Shown here piece after piece: positions 16,472 through 25,292 of a stretch of 64,000 nt of DNA. The notes beneath the pieces were generated by a model that saw only the letters and a list, made by a program, of their open reading frames with translations, made no database searches and was not told where the DNA came from. Position 1 is the stretch's first letter; each line of letters starts with the position of its first letter. Location: assembly GCA_900100475.1 (NCBI GenBank), contig FMTU01000011.1:1-64000 (forward strand). Direction: 5' to 3'. This DNA is from Sphingobium faniae. GTDB taxonomy: Bacteria > Pseudomonadota > Alphaproteobacteria > Sphingomonadales > Sphingomonadaceae. Position numbers and translations under genes: made by a program.

Positions 16472-19063
16472 ATGGCGGGCAAGGCCGGTATGATCGAGAG
16501 CTTGATGTCCGGCATTCTCGGCGACAGCCGGCGGCCTGATGCCGATCGGCCCGCGCTTGGCGTTCCCATGTTGGCCGACTGGCTCCCCTATCGCAGCTTC
16601 GACGCAAAGACGGGCATCTTCTACAACAGCGCGTCGCGAGGTTTCGTCGTCGAGGCTGCGCCGCTCATAGGCGCGGACGAGCGCACGGGCGAGATCCTCA
16701 CCCAGTTCCTGTCTGAAGCGATCCCCGCGCCAGGCTGCCTCCAGTTCCACCAGTGGATGAGCCCGCGCATATCGGAGCGTCTCTCGCGCTGGTATCTTCC
16801 GCGCTATTCGGCGCGCGGCGTCTATGAGCGCATGGCCAAGCACCGGGTGGATTTCCTGACCGATGGTGTCTGGCAGTCGCTGTCCGCCGACGCGCCCTTT
16901 TGCCTGCGTAATCACCGTGTGGCGATATCCTATTCGACACCGGAATCGTCGAACGTGTCGGTCGAAGAGATTGTGGCCGTCATGGACGGCCTGATCTCGG
17001 CGCTCGCGTCGATCAATGTTTCGGCGCGCAAGATGGATCCGACGGATCTTATTGGCTGGGTCGATGACATCACCTCCCCGACGACGGCCGCTGGCGAAGA
17101 CGTGGTCAATTACAATCCGCTCGACCCGATCGCGGACCAGGCGGTACGCCGGGATGTCGAGCTGCATATCGAGCCCGATCGCATGTTGCTGCGCACCGAG
17201 CGATTTCGGCCGACCGGGCACACGGTGGATGAAGCGCCCGAGATCGGTGAGATCCTGCCCGACGTCTTCGACGTTCGGTCCTTCTCGGTACGGAACCTGC
17301 CGACCCGCTGGGCGCCATGGGATGTCGCGCGGCTGATCGGCGACATGTTCACCGACAAGCTCCGGATGCCGTGCCCGGTCGCGACCAATCTGTGCGTCGA
17401 ATTCCCCGACCTGCAGGCGTCTACCAACAAGGCGAGCTTCAAGTTCATGCGGACCACGAGTCTCGCGGACTCCAAATCGGCCCGGTTTCTGCCGCAGCTG
17501 CGCGAGCAAAGCCAGGAATGGCGCTATGTGAACGACGAACTGCGCCAGGGGCGCAAGCTGGTGCGCGTCTTCTTTTCGGTTACGGCTTTCTCGCCCAAAG
17601 GAAAAGGTGACGCTAACGAACGTGTGCTGAAATCGGTGTACCGCGCGGCGGGCTGGGATCTGCTCGACGACCGCTACCTGCAGATCATGGGCCTTTTGTG
17701 TGCGATGCCCATGACGATGGCGAATGGCCTCTCGCGCGATCTCGAACGCATGAAGCGGATGCGCACGCTTCTGACGACCACGGCAGCGAACCTCGCACCC
17801 ATCCAGGGCGAGTTTCTGGGTGGGCAGGTGCCCCATCTCATGCTGATCGGCCGGCGCGGCCAGCCATTTTTCTGGAGTCCGTTCGAAAATGCGGCGGGCA
17901 ACCATAATGTCGCAGTCTTCGGCAAGTCCGGGTCGGGCAAATCGGTAACCCTGCAGGAGCTCTGCGCGTCGCTGTGCGGTGCCGGCGCGCGTGTTGTCGT
18001 GATCGATGACGGACGCTCGTTCGAGCATTCGGCGAAGCTCCAGGGCGGGGCGTTCGTCGAGTTCACGCTTGGCTCGGGCTTCTGCCTCAACCCGTTCAGC
18101 ATGATCGACGAGGAGTTGGCCGCCACGGACGAAGACTATCTCCTCGATTGCATGGCGATGCTCAAGGCCATCGTGAACCAGATGTCGCGCCACATCGACC
18201 GGCTGAACGACACCGAGCGAGGCCTCATCGACGGCGCCGTCAACAGCGTCTGGGCCGAGATGGGGCGGCACGGATCGATCGACGACGTGATCGCCGCGCT
18301 CGACGCCACCGGCAACGGACTCGCCATGGATCTCGGTATCGCCATGCGCCCTTTTTCATCGGGCGGTACGTATGGACGCTTCTTCCAGGGGGAGGTCTCG
18401 TTCGAGCTATCCGCGCAGCTGACGGTATTCGAACTCTCGGATCTGTCCTCTCGCGAGGAACTGCGCAGCGTCGTGCTGACCGCGATCATGTTCATGTCGC
18501 AGCAGATGATGCGCAAGGTCGATCGCGCGACCCCGAAGGCCCTGCTCCTCGATGAAGCGTGGCAGATGCTGCGCGGCGGCGCGATGGCCGACTTCATCGA
18601 AACCTATGCGCGCACCTGCCGCAAATATGGCGCTTCGCTGGTCACCGCGACCCAATCGCTGAACGACTATTACAAGTCGGCCGGGTCCGTCGCGGCGCTC
18701 GAGAATTCGGACTGGTTCGTCATCCTTCAGCAAAAGCCCGAAACGATCGCCGATTTCAAAAAGCACGACCGCTTCGAGATGGACGATTACACCGACGCCT
18801 TGCTGCGGTCGCTCAAGATCAACGGCCGCGAATATTCCGATATCCTGATCAAGGGCCCGGAAACGCTGGCGGTCGGCCGCCTCGTGCTCGATCCTTTTTC
18901 GGCCACCGTCTTTTCCTCGAGCCCGGCGGTCTACGCGGCGATCGAAGCGCTGGTGGCCCAGGGGTTCAGCATGGACGAGGCGATCGAGCGCGTTGCCTAC
19001 CCCGAAAATCCGGAAAAATGGGCCTCGCACGGTGATGACGACATCGCCGAGGCGGCGGAGTGA
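16472..19063 (+). CDS. traC: Type IV secretion ATPase TraC (VirB4-like)
   Basis: 863-residue cytoplasmic AAA+ ATPase. The N-terminal half (including ADWLPYRSFDAKTGIFYN) is TraC-specific. The C-terminal half is the motor, with Walker A GKSGSGKS near residue 490, Walker B ALLLDEAWQML near 690, and TATQSLNDYY downstream. It powers pilus assembly. The start at 16472 follows the traV stop by one base; the open frame extends 14 codons further upstream without support. It is the largest tra gene after traG and has no frameshift. Confidence 0.95.
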   Translation: MAGKAGMIESLMSGILGDSRRPDADRPALGVPMLADWLPYRSFDAKTGIFYNSASRGFVVEAAPLIGADERTGEILTQFLSEAIPAPGCLQFHQWMSPRISERLSRWYLPRYSARGVYERMAKHRVDFLTDGVWQSLSADAPFCLRNHRVAISYSTPESSNVSVEEIVAVMDGLISALASINVSARKMDPTDLIGWVDDITSPTTAAGEDVVNYNPLDPIADQAVRRDVELHIEPDRMLLRTERFRPTGHTVDEAPEIGEILPDVFDVRSFSVRNLPTRWAPWDVARLIGDMFTDKLRMPCPVATNLCVEFPDLQASTNKASFKFMRTTSLADSKSARFLPQLREQSQEWRYVNDELRQGRKLVRVFFSVTAFSPKGKGDANERVLKSVYRAAGWDLLDDRYLQIMGLLCAMPMTMANGLSRDLERMKRMRTLLTTTAANLAPIQGEFLGGQVPHLMLIGRRGQPFFWSPFENAAGNHNVAVFGKSGSGKSVTLQELCASLCGAGARVVVIDDGRSFEHSAKLQGGAFVEFTLGSGFCLNPFSMIDEELAATDEDYLLDCMAMLKAIVNQMSRHIDRLNDTERGLIDGAVNSVWAEMGRHGSIDDVIAALDATGNGLAMDLGIAMRPFSSGGTYGRFFQGEVSFELSAQLTVFELSDLSSREELRSVVLTAIMFMSQQMMRKVDRATPKALLLDEAWQMLRGGAMADFIETYARTCRKYGASLVTATQSLNDYYKSAGSVAALENSDWFVILQQKPETIADFKKHDRFEMDDYTDALLRSLKINGREYSDILIKGPETLAVGRLVLDPFSATVFSSSPAVYAAIEALVAQGFSMDEAIERVAYPENPEKWASHGDDDIAEAAE

Positions 19064-19066
19064 GCC

Positions 19067-19426
19067 ATGGGGACAGCAAGCCCTCCGCCGGAAGCCGCAA
19101 CCCGGAAGCACGGCCGCCTGCCGGACCTTCGGGCGATGCTCCATTTCTATTTGCATCTGATTGGTTTCACTGCATCGACATTGCTCCTGACCTGGGGTCT
19201 GTTCACGCTTCTCTTTCTCGCCCTGGGCGGCTTCTCGCTCGACGGGCTCATGCATCAGTTGAACAACCTGACGAGCCGCTATGTCCGCGCGACCCCTGAG
19301 CGGATCGCGTCATTCAAGCACCTCTTTATCGCCGCGCATCTCGTCGTTGCGTCCGGGCTGATCGTCCTGCGGCGCGAGAAAATCGTGCCCGCGGCATTGC
19401 CAGAAGGGAAACCCGATCATGGTTGA
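19067..19426 (+). CDS. Small membrane protein between traC and trbI
   Basis: 119 residues. A charged N-terminus is followed by two hydrophobic helices (about 30-58, FYLHLIGFTASTLLLTWGLF onward; and 90-105, FIAAHLVVASGLIVL). I do not recognise a named family. It begins three bases after the traC stop and overlaps trbI by 8 bases, so it is part of the transfer operon and probably an inner-membrane accessory. The amphipathic segment LDGLMHQLNNLTSRYVRATP between the helices is likely periplasmic. Confidence 0.72.
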   Translation: MGTASPPPEAATRKHGRLPDLRAMLHFYLHLIGFTASTLLLTWGLFTLLFLALGGFSLDGLMHQLNNLTSRYVRATPERIASFKHLFIAAHLVVASGLIVLRREKIVPAALPEGKPDHG

Positions 19427-20069
19427 ACAGACCGAGCTCGACCTGCCGAAGCCCGCTTCGCAGCCGGCGCGCCGCGCAAAACGAGCGATTTTCGGGGGCT
19501 TCACCCGTCTGCAAATGCTCGTGGGCCTCATGGTTCTCGCCGCCCTGGTCTGGGGCATGTGGGTCACCAAGATTTTGGTTACACCGAAGCAGGAGAGCAT
19601 CGTCTCCGCGCGGCTCTCCACCATTGTCGGCGAATATGTCCAGGCCCAGGCGAGATCCGCGTCGCCACCGGCCCAGGTCGAGGCGGAAATGCGCAAATTC
19701 ATGGCGTCGCTTGACGATGAGCTCCAGCGCCGAGGTTCGAGCGGTCAGATTGTCCTCGTCGGCGAGGCGGTCCTCACAAAGAATGTCCCGGACATTACCG
19801 ACAAGCTCAAAGATGCGGTCTATGCGTCGGGTGTGGCGCGGCCGAAGCAGGCGTCGGCTCTGGAGCTGCAGCAGCTTGAGCAGCAGGCCATGCTGGCAGC
19901 GCAGCCGCAAGCGGTGATCCCGGGTCAACCTGCAGAGCCCACCGAATATCTCGACCCCATGGTCTCGGCGCCGATGCCGCAAGCGGCGCCCATGGCCCGG
20001 CCGCAATATGGACAGCCAGGGGCGTCGGTCTCAACCTTTGGAGGTCCCGATGCCAGCGGCGGCCGCTAA
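19419..20069 (+). CDS. trbI: Type-F conjugative transfer protein TrbI
   Basis: 216 residues. A charged N-terminus is followed by one membrane helix (about 30-48, LQMLVGLMVLAALVWGMW), then WVTKILV and a periplasmic domain with VLVGEAVLTKNVPDITDKL. This matches TrbI of F-type systems, which influences pilus extension and retraction. The C-terminal 70 residues are Gln/Pro/Ala-rich and longer than in F TrbI (128 residues). It overlaps the preceding small gene by 8 bases and the following peptidase gene by 20. Confidence 0.82.
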   Translation: MVEQTELDLPKPASQPARRAKRAIFGGFTRLQMLVGLMVLAALVWGMWVTKILVTPKQESIVSARLSTIVGEYVQAQARSASPPAQVEAEMRKFMASLDDELQRRGSSGQIVLVGEAVLTKNVPDITDKLKDAVYASGVARPKQASALELQQLEQQAMLAAQPQAVIPGQPAEPTEYLDPMVSAPMPQAAPMARPQYGQPGASVSTFGGPDASGGR

Positions 20070-20586
20070 CCGGCCGGTCCGGCGCTGGCGCCCCAACGGG
20101 CGGCTCTGGCTTCTGCTCGGGGCCTTCATCACGGGCTGCGTGGTTCTACAGGCGCTCGCCGAGTGGCGCGACAAGCATCTCTTTTTGATCAACACGACGC
20201 ATTCCCTGCCGAACTGGGCTTTTCTCATCGATCGGGGACGCATGCCGGCGAAGGGCGAATTCATCTTCTTCGATCCACCGGCGAGCCCGCTGCTGCAACG
20301 TCATTTCGGACTCAAGCCAAGGATGTTCGGGAAGAAGGTCTATGGTGTCGGCGGCGATGTCGTGGGTCACGATGGCTTCGAGGTCCTGATCAATGGCGTG
20401 CCGACGGTTCGCATGAAACCGTTCACGAAGGCTGGAGAGCCGCTGACGCCTGGCGCGACCGGGGTGGTTCCCAAGGGGTGCTATTTCGCGGCAACGCCGC
20501 ACATGGACGGCTTTGACAGCCGCTATGCCGAAATCGGCTTCGTCTGCGGCAAGCAGATCATCGGGACGGGGGAGCCGATCCTATGA
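20050..20586 (+). CDS. S26-family signal peptidase of the transfer operon (TraF/TrhF-like)
   Basis: 178-residue membrane-anchored serine peptidase. A membrane helix (about 17-35) precedes the catalytic Ser in THSLPNWAF and the general-base Lys in FGKKVYGVGGD, the Ser/Lys pair of signal peptidase I; YGVGGDVV is the usual box after the Lys. RP4 TraF, of this family, trims and cyclises the pilin TrbC. Homologues also occur in SXT, IncA/C and H-type transfer operons between trbI/traC and traW, as here. The start at 20050 follows GGAGGT; the longer frame upstream lies inside trbI. It may process TraA. Confidence 0.88.
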   Translation: MPAAAANRPVRRWRPNGRLWLLLGAFITGCVVLQALAEWRDKHLFLINTTHSLPNWAFLIDRGRMPAKGEFIFFDPPASPLLQRHFGLKPRMFGKKVYGVGGDVVGHDGFEVLINGVPTVRMKPFTKAGEPLTPGATGVVPKGCYFAATPHMDGFDSRYAEIGFVCGKQIIGTGEPIL

Positions 20587-21239
20587 AAGCCATTCTGACA
20601 GCCAGCGCGGCAATTGTGCCGATGGCCGCGGCCCTGCTGCTCATCGGGCCGATGCGCAGTGAAGCCAGAGACTATGGCCATGCTGGCCAAACCTTCCCTG
20701 TGATCGAGCCCGATCTTCTCTCAACGATCGAAGCGCGCCTTCGCGGCGCCGAGGCGAGCGGAGAGCTGGCGCGGATGAATGAGGTGTTCGCGAAGCGCGT
20801 TGAGCAGCGTGTTCGCAGGCCAAAGCCTGTCGAGGGGGTCACGCCCGCACGGACTGCCCGGAGCTGGGATTATGACCCGAGCATCGCCATCGAACGGGAT
20901 ATTCGCGATCAGAAGGGCAATCTCATCGCCGCGGCCGGGCACCGGGTGAACCCGCTCGACTTTGTCGAGATCAGGCAGGACCTCGTCTTCGTCGATGGGG
21001 ACGATGCCGCACAGCTCGCCTGGGCAACATCGCGCTATCCCGATCTCAAGGCGAAGATCATCTTCGTGAATGGTTCGCCGATCGAGCAGATGACGGCGAG
21101 GAAGCGCCGTTTCTACTTCGACCAGGAAGGCAGGCTTACCGGGACCTTCGGCATCGAGCACACGCCCGCCGTCGTCAGCCAGACCGGCAAGACGATGCGG
21201 GTGTCGGAGATCGTCGTGAAGCTGGGGAAGCCCGGCTGA
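20583..21239 (+). CDS. traW: Conjugal transfer pilus assembly protein TraW
   Basis: 218-residue periplasmic protein with a signal peptide ending near SEARDYG. The family features are the early GQTFPVIEPDLLSTIEARL and the later RDIRDQKGNLIAAAGHRVNPLDF. It ends with a redox-like pattern, FYFDQEGRLTGTFGIEHTPAVV, that is conserved in TraW. In F it works with TrbC and TraU in pilus assembly. ATGA overlap with the peptidase gene; TGATG overlap with the next gene. Confidence 0.92.
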   Translation: MKAILTASAAIVPMAAALLLIGPMRSEARDYGHAGQTFPVIEPDLLSTIEARLRGAEASGELARMNEVFAKRVEQRVRRPKPVEGVTPARTARSWDYDPSIAIERDIRDQKGNLIAAAGHRVNPLDFVEIRQDLVFVDGDDAAQLAWATSRYPDLKAKIIFVNGSPIEQMTARKRRFYFDQEGRLTGTFGIEHTPAVVSQTGKTMRVSEIVVKLGKPG

Positions 21240-21508
21240 TGCCGCTGTGGCTGGACATGCTGCGGACGCCCATGGCGGCTCCTGAGACGATCAGGCTGCG
21301 GGTGATGCGTCTGGCCTGGCTGTCGCTTTGTGTCGCGCTGGCTGGCTCGGTCATCCTCCTGGAGCCGCTGCAGGACCATCTGGGCAAGGCGGCGCCGTGC
21401 ATGATCGCGCTTCTGCTCACCGGGGCGTTGACGCTCGCGGTCGTCTATCTGCGGGCGAAGCAGCGGGCAGACGCGGCCTATCTCGATCGGCTCGGGGAGC
21501 GGGAATGA
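21239..21508 (+). CDS. Small membrane protein between traW and traU
   Basis: 89 residues with two hydrophobic helices (about 25-42, LAWLSLCVALAGSVILL; and 52-70, PCMIALLLTGALTLAVVYL) and a basic, then acidic tail. No named family is recognised. It is locked in the operon: its ATG overlaps the traW stop, and its stop overlaps the traU start. Probably an inner-membrane accessory of the transfer channel. Confidence 0.68.
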   Translation: MPLWLDMLRTPMAAPETIRLRVMRLAWLSLCVALAGSVILLEPLQDHLGKAAPCMIALLLTGALTLAVVYLRAKQRADAAYLDRLGERE

Positions 21509-22527
21509 TGCGCGCCCTTCGCTCGATCTTCGGTGCGCTGCTCATCGCAATCTGCGCGATTGTTTTCGCGCCGAGTGCCCAGGCGGCCGGGCCTACCTGC
21601 AACGGCAAGTTCGTCAATCCGATCACCGACGTCTGCTGGTCCTGCCTGTTCCCCCTATCCGTCGGCGGTCTGAAGATCTGGCCAAGCGGCCGACCGGACA
21701 CGAACAATCCCGCCTCACCGATCTGTGCCTGCGCAGATCCGTTGCCGCGCATCGGGATTTCGGTGGGATTCTGGGAGCCGGCGCGGCTCGCGGACGTCAC
21801 CATGAAGCCCTGGTGCTTCCCCAATCTCGGCGGGGTCCGCATCGCTCCGGGCTTCGATATCGGCCAGGGCTATCTGGCAGGGCCTTCGATGGTCGGGGGA
21901 CGATCGCAGAGCACCGCCAAATGGCACGTCCATTGGTATATCTATCCCCTGCTTTACTGGATGGAGATACTGACCGACTTCGTGTGCTTCGAGCAGGCGT
22001 CGTTCGACATCGCCTATATGACCGAGGTCGATCCGCTCTGGCAGGATGACTCGCTCGCGGCGTTGATCAATCCCGAAGCGATCATCTTCGCCAACCCGCT
22101 GGCCAAAGCCGCTTGTGCCGGAGACTGCATCGCCGGAACGGTGAACCTGCCGCTCGACCAGCTGTTCTGGTGCGCCGGCTGCCAGGGCGGGATGTATCCT
22201 TTGAACGGGAATATCCCAGCCTCGATCGGCCATGTGCAGTCTTCGCGCCTCGCGCTGTCCCGCTTCGCCTACAAGATGCACCGGCAGGCGCTCGCTTGGG
22301 GCACGATGGGCTCGGCCGGCCTCTGCAAGAAATACCTGATGCCGGTGATGCGCAAGCAGCAATACCGGTTCCAGATGACCAATCCGATTCCGACGGTGAG
22401 TGGGCGTTTCGCCTGCTCCGCGATCGGAGCCTCGACCATGCCGCCGGATGCTGGCCGCGCCTACCCCGCGGGTGGCGAGGACATGGGCTATCTCGTCTGG
22501 CGCAAACGCAACTGCTGCGTGTTGTGA
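21505..22527 (+). CDS. traU: Conjugal transfer protein TraU
   Basis: 340-residue cysteine-rich periplasmic protein. A signal peptide (ending AQAAG) is followed by CNGKFVNPITDVCWSCLFPLSVGG, of which the PITDVCWSCLFP core is diagnostic for TraU. Later it has PICACADP, GFWEPARLADV and YWMEILTDFVC. It is needed for DNA transfer more than for pilus assembly in F, and depends on DsbC-type isomerases for folding, which fits the dsbC gene in this operon. Two adjacent ATGs (21505 and 21508) are possible starts. Confidence 0.95.
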   Translation: MMRALRSIFGALLIAICAIVFAPSAQAAGPTCNGKFVNPITDVCWSCLFPLSVGGLKIWPSGRPDTNNPASPICACADPLPRIGISVGFWEPARLADVTMKPWCFPNLGGVRIAPGFDIGQGYLAGPSMVGGRSQSTAKWHVHWYIYPLLYWMEILTDFVCFEQASFDIAYMTEVDPLWQDDSLAALINPEAIIFANPLAKAACAGDCIAGTVNLPLDQLFWCAGCQGGMYPLNGNIPASIGHVQSSRLALSRFAYKMHRQALAWGTMGSAGLCKKYLMPVMRKQQYRFQMTNPIPTVSGRFACSAIGASTMPPDAGRAYPAGGEDMGYLVWRKRNCCVL

Positions 22528-22538
22528 AGGAGGGGACG

Positions 22539-23285
22539 ATGCGACTTCTCACCTTGGGTGCATTCGGCCTTGTCGCCGCGGCCAGTATGACGGCCCTTCT
22601 TGCTCAAACCGTCGACGGGATCGACGTGCAGGCGATCAAGAAAAAGTCGGCGGATCTGCAGGCAGACGCACAGGCCTTCGTCGACCAGATCAAGGACCGC
22701 GGCGATGCGTTCCGGGACGAGGCAGTCACGGTGCGCGATGGCGGCATGGAGAACATGCAGCGTGTGGCCTCTACCGATCTGCCAACCGGCCCGGCCGGCC
22801 CGATCGACTTTGACGAGATCGTTCAGGGCGCGGCGACGAACGCCGCGGCGAGTGGCGGCGAGGCCCCGCAGCTGATTGCCTTTGCCAGCCTGTCCATGCC
22901 GCCAAAGGCACTTCGGCAGCTCATCCAGGATACGGCAAAGGCCGGGGGCGTGGTGGTGTTCCGCGGCTTCCCGAACAATTCTATGAAGGCGTTCTCGCAG
23001 GCGCTTGGCAAGATCGTCGAACGACAGGACGACTTTGCCAATATCGGCATCGATCCGAGGCTGTTCCGGGCCTTCGACGTCCAGGCGGTGCCGACGTACA
23101 TCGCCGTCTCGTCGGATTTCGATCTTTGCGCCGGCTTTTCCTGCCGGACCCAGCTTCCACCCTACGATCGGATGATCGGCAATGTGACGGTCGAATATGC
23201 GCTGACGTCATTCGCGGACGGGAATGGCCCCGGTGCGCGCGTTGCGGCGGTGGGTCTCGCCAATCTCCGGAAAATCACGCCGTGA
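22539..23285 (+). CDS. trbC: Type-F conjugative transfer protein TrbC
   Basis: 248-residue periplasmic protein. A signal peptide (GAFGLVAAASMTALLAQ) is followed by a helical region, then a thioredoxin-like domain with LIAFASLSMPPKALRQLI, VVFRGFPNNSMKAF and VQAVPTYIAV. The SLSMP and VPTYI boxes are typical of F TrbC, which interacts with TraW and TraU. No CxxC is present, so it is not a redox enzyme. The start at 22539 follows AAGGAGGGG; the longer open frame upstream lies inside traU. Confidence 0.9.
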   Translation: MRLLTLGAFGLVAAASMTALLAQTVDGIDVQAIKKKSADLQADAQAFVDQIKDRGDAFRDEAVTVRDGGMENMQRVASTDLPTGPAGPIDFDEIVQGAATNAAASGGEAPQLIAFASLSMPPKALRQLIQDTAKAGGVVVFRGFPNNSMKAFSQALGKIVERQDDFANIGIDPRLFRAFDVQAVPTYIAVSSDFDLCAGFSCRTQLPPYDRMIGNVTVEYALTSFADGNGPGARVAAVGLANLRKITP

Positions 23286-25117
23286 GGATATGGGCGTCCG
23301 TTGCGGCATTGCTTGTGGCCCTGATGGCCAGCTCGCCGACGGTTGCCCAGATGACCGTCGAGGAAGCGCGTCAGGAGGGGAGGGCGCTCGGCAACGAAAA
23401 GCGGCAGGATTCGACGCTGGTTCCCACGGATAGCGCCCGGGCGGAGGCGGTGCCGGGATATGGCGGGACGTCGCTTCCACAGGGCGCCTACTTCGATAAC
23501 CCCGAGAGGATGGAGGCCGAGGCCGCCGCGACGAAGTCTTCGAACGAGCAGTACCGCATCACCACGGACGCCGATCGTACGCGCCCGACCTTCAGCAATG
23601 CCGAGATCCTCGAAACGACGGCACGCGCCACTGCGGTCGAGAAGGACCCGGCAGCCTTTTTGGAGGGGGAGGAGATGAGTAGCGCCTCGGGTAGCTGTAC
23701 GCCCTTGCCGCCCGCAACGGGTGGTGCGGGACATTATGAGGCGACCTGCAATGCGGGCACCAAAGTTGAGGAGCGACCACGTTCGTGTTTCATCCGAATG
23801 GTCCCGGATGTCACGACGATTACGTCATACAAATATTATGTCGTGCCCGATAATGCGTACGGGACGCCGTTCGCGCGCCGTGCAGCCATGGTCCCTCATG
23901 CCGCATCCGGTGTCTGCAAGCCGACTGGCGTGGTCAAGCAGGCGTGCGCCGCCCATCGCGATTATGGCTGGCCGTGGCCCGATAACAAATATTGCGACGA
24001 TTATTATGCGACTGAGTATGAATGTTCAGCCGACCTGCCAATCGCCATGCAAGTCAGCCCGGTTACCGGTGCCTCATGGCATGCGACGGGCAGCACCAAT
24101 CAGATCGTCACCAGACGGGTCGATAGCTGCGGCGACCTCGCCGGCGACGGGATGTGCATGCCCGATGAAGGCGCAGAAGTCTGCGTTGAGGGTCCCGAGA
24201 CCCGCATCATAGACGGAGTGCCGATCACCGAAGCATGCTGGGCGTGGAAACGCGATTACATGTGCCACGCGTTCTCGAGCGGAAATGATTGCACCGCACT
24301 CGAGACGAATGCGAGTTGCAGCTTCCTGCGGACCGAATGCCTGGATGAGGAGCTGAACGGCGCGTGCCAGGTTGAAGAGCGGATTTACCGCTGTCCGACA
24401 CCTGGCAGCGCGGTGAGCGACGCGCCGCAATATATCTGCGGCGATGATGTCTACTGTATCAACGGTGACTGCGAACCGATCGTCCGCGAGGCATCGACCG
24501 AGTTCAAGGACGCGCTGGTCGCGCTGCATGCGATCGATCAGGCCGGCAAGGAGTTTGACGAGAATAATTTCACGGTATTCCAGGGCACGCGCGAGACCTG
24601 CCACAAGCCGGTGTTCGGGCTTATCAACTGCTGCGCCGGCAAGGTGTCCGGCCTATTGACCGTCGGCGCCGGGGCGGCGGCACTGGCCGGCGGTCCGACA
24701 GCGGTCGCGGCGCTGGCAACCCCGTTCCTGACGCTCTTCGCTTGCTCCCAGAGCGAGATGAGGCTCGATATCAAGGACCGCATGGGCTTCTGTCACAAGG
24801 TCGGGACCTATTGTTCGTCGAGCTTTCTTGGCATCTGCAAGACCCGGCGCACGGCCTATTGCTGCTTTGAGAGCAAACTCAGCCGTATTCTTCAGGAGCA
24901 GGGAAGGGTCCAGCTCGGCAGGCCTTGGGGCGCGCCGAAGCGCGAGCAGTGCCTGGGCTTCACCATCGACGAGTTTGCGCGCCTTGATCTCTCGGTGATG
25001 GATTTCACCGAGGTCTATGCCGAGTTCGTGGATGCCGCCCGGCTTCCGGACGAGGTCGAGACGATGACCCAGATCCAGCAGAAAATTCAGGGCTATTATG
25101 ACCTGCACGGCACATAG
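23282..25117 (+). CDS. traN: Mating-pair stabilisation protein TraN
   Basis: 611-residue outer-membrane adhesin, very rich in cysteine. The start is GTG 23282 in GTGA overlap with the trbC stop, giving a clean signal peptide (RIWASVAALLVALMASSPTVAQ region). The long middle has many Cys pairs (GSCTPLPPATGG, YEATCNAGTKVEERPRSC). The C-terminal part has GLINCCAGKVSG and CCFESKLSRILQEQGR, conserved in TraN. It binds recipient surface receptors and stabilises mating pairs; its disulfides probably need DsbC. The 175-base gap behind it is the largest inside the cluster. Confidence 0.93.
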   Translation: MRIWASVAALLVALMASSPTVAQMTVEEARQEGRALGNEKRQDSTLVPTDSARAEAVPGYGGTSLPQGAYFDNPERMEAEAAATKSSNEQYRITTDADRTRPTFSNAEILETTARATAVEKDPAAFLEGEEMSSASGSCTPLPPATGGAGHYEATCNAGTKVEERPRSCFIRMVPDVTTITSYKYYVVPDNAYGTPFARRAAMVPHAASGVCKPTGVVKQACAAHRDYGWPWPDNKYCDDYYATEYECSADLPIAMQVSPVTGASWHATGSTNQIVTRRVDSCGDLAGDGMCMPDEGAEVCVEGPETRIIDGVPITEACWAWKRDYMCHAFSSGNDCTALETNASCSFLRTECLDEELNGACQVEERIYRCPTPGSAVSDAPQYICGDDVYCINGDCEPIVREASTEFKDALVALHAIDQAGKEFDENNFTVFQGTRETCHKPVFGLINCCAGKVSGLLTVGAGAAALAGGPTAVAALATPFLTLFACSQSEMRLDIKDRMGFCHKVGTYCSSSFLGICKTRRTAYCCFESKLSRILQEQGRVQLGRPWGAPKREQCLGFTIDEFARLDLSVMDFTEVYAEFVDAARLPDEVETMTQIQQKIQGYYDLHGT

Positions 25118-25170
25118 CAGGCCCGCCCGGCGCGCAGGCCGATATCGGCTTCAAGCGCCGGATCATCCCC

Positions 25171-25188
25171 GCGCGCCTCAAGGCGCGC
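25171..25188 (+). other. GC hairpin in the traN-traF gap
   Basis: GCGCGCC-TCAA-GGCGCGC: a perfect 7-bp GC stem with a tetraloop in an otherwise featureless 175-base gap. No T-run follows, so it is more likely an mRNA processing or stability element, or an attenuator, than a terminator. The distal genes traF, traH and traG may be uncoupled from the rest here. Confidence 0.45.
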
Positions 25189-25292
25189 TGCTGACCTCCA
25201 CGCGCAGCGACACACGCGCCATCCCAATCACTTCTTCCTTCCGCGTCTGTCCCCCGAGCCGCGAAAGGAACCCCCGGAAAGGAAGTTCGCCC

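Noticed and set aside
16097-18271. 724-codon minus-strand frame
   Set aside because: Antisense to traV/traC, with Arg/His/Pro-rich composition; shadow.
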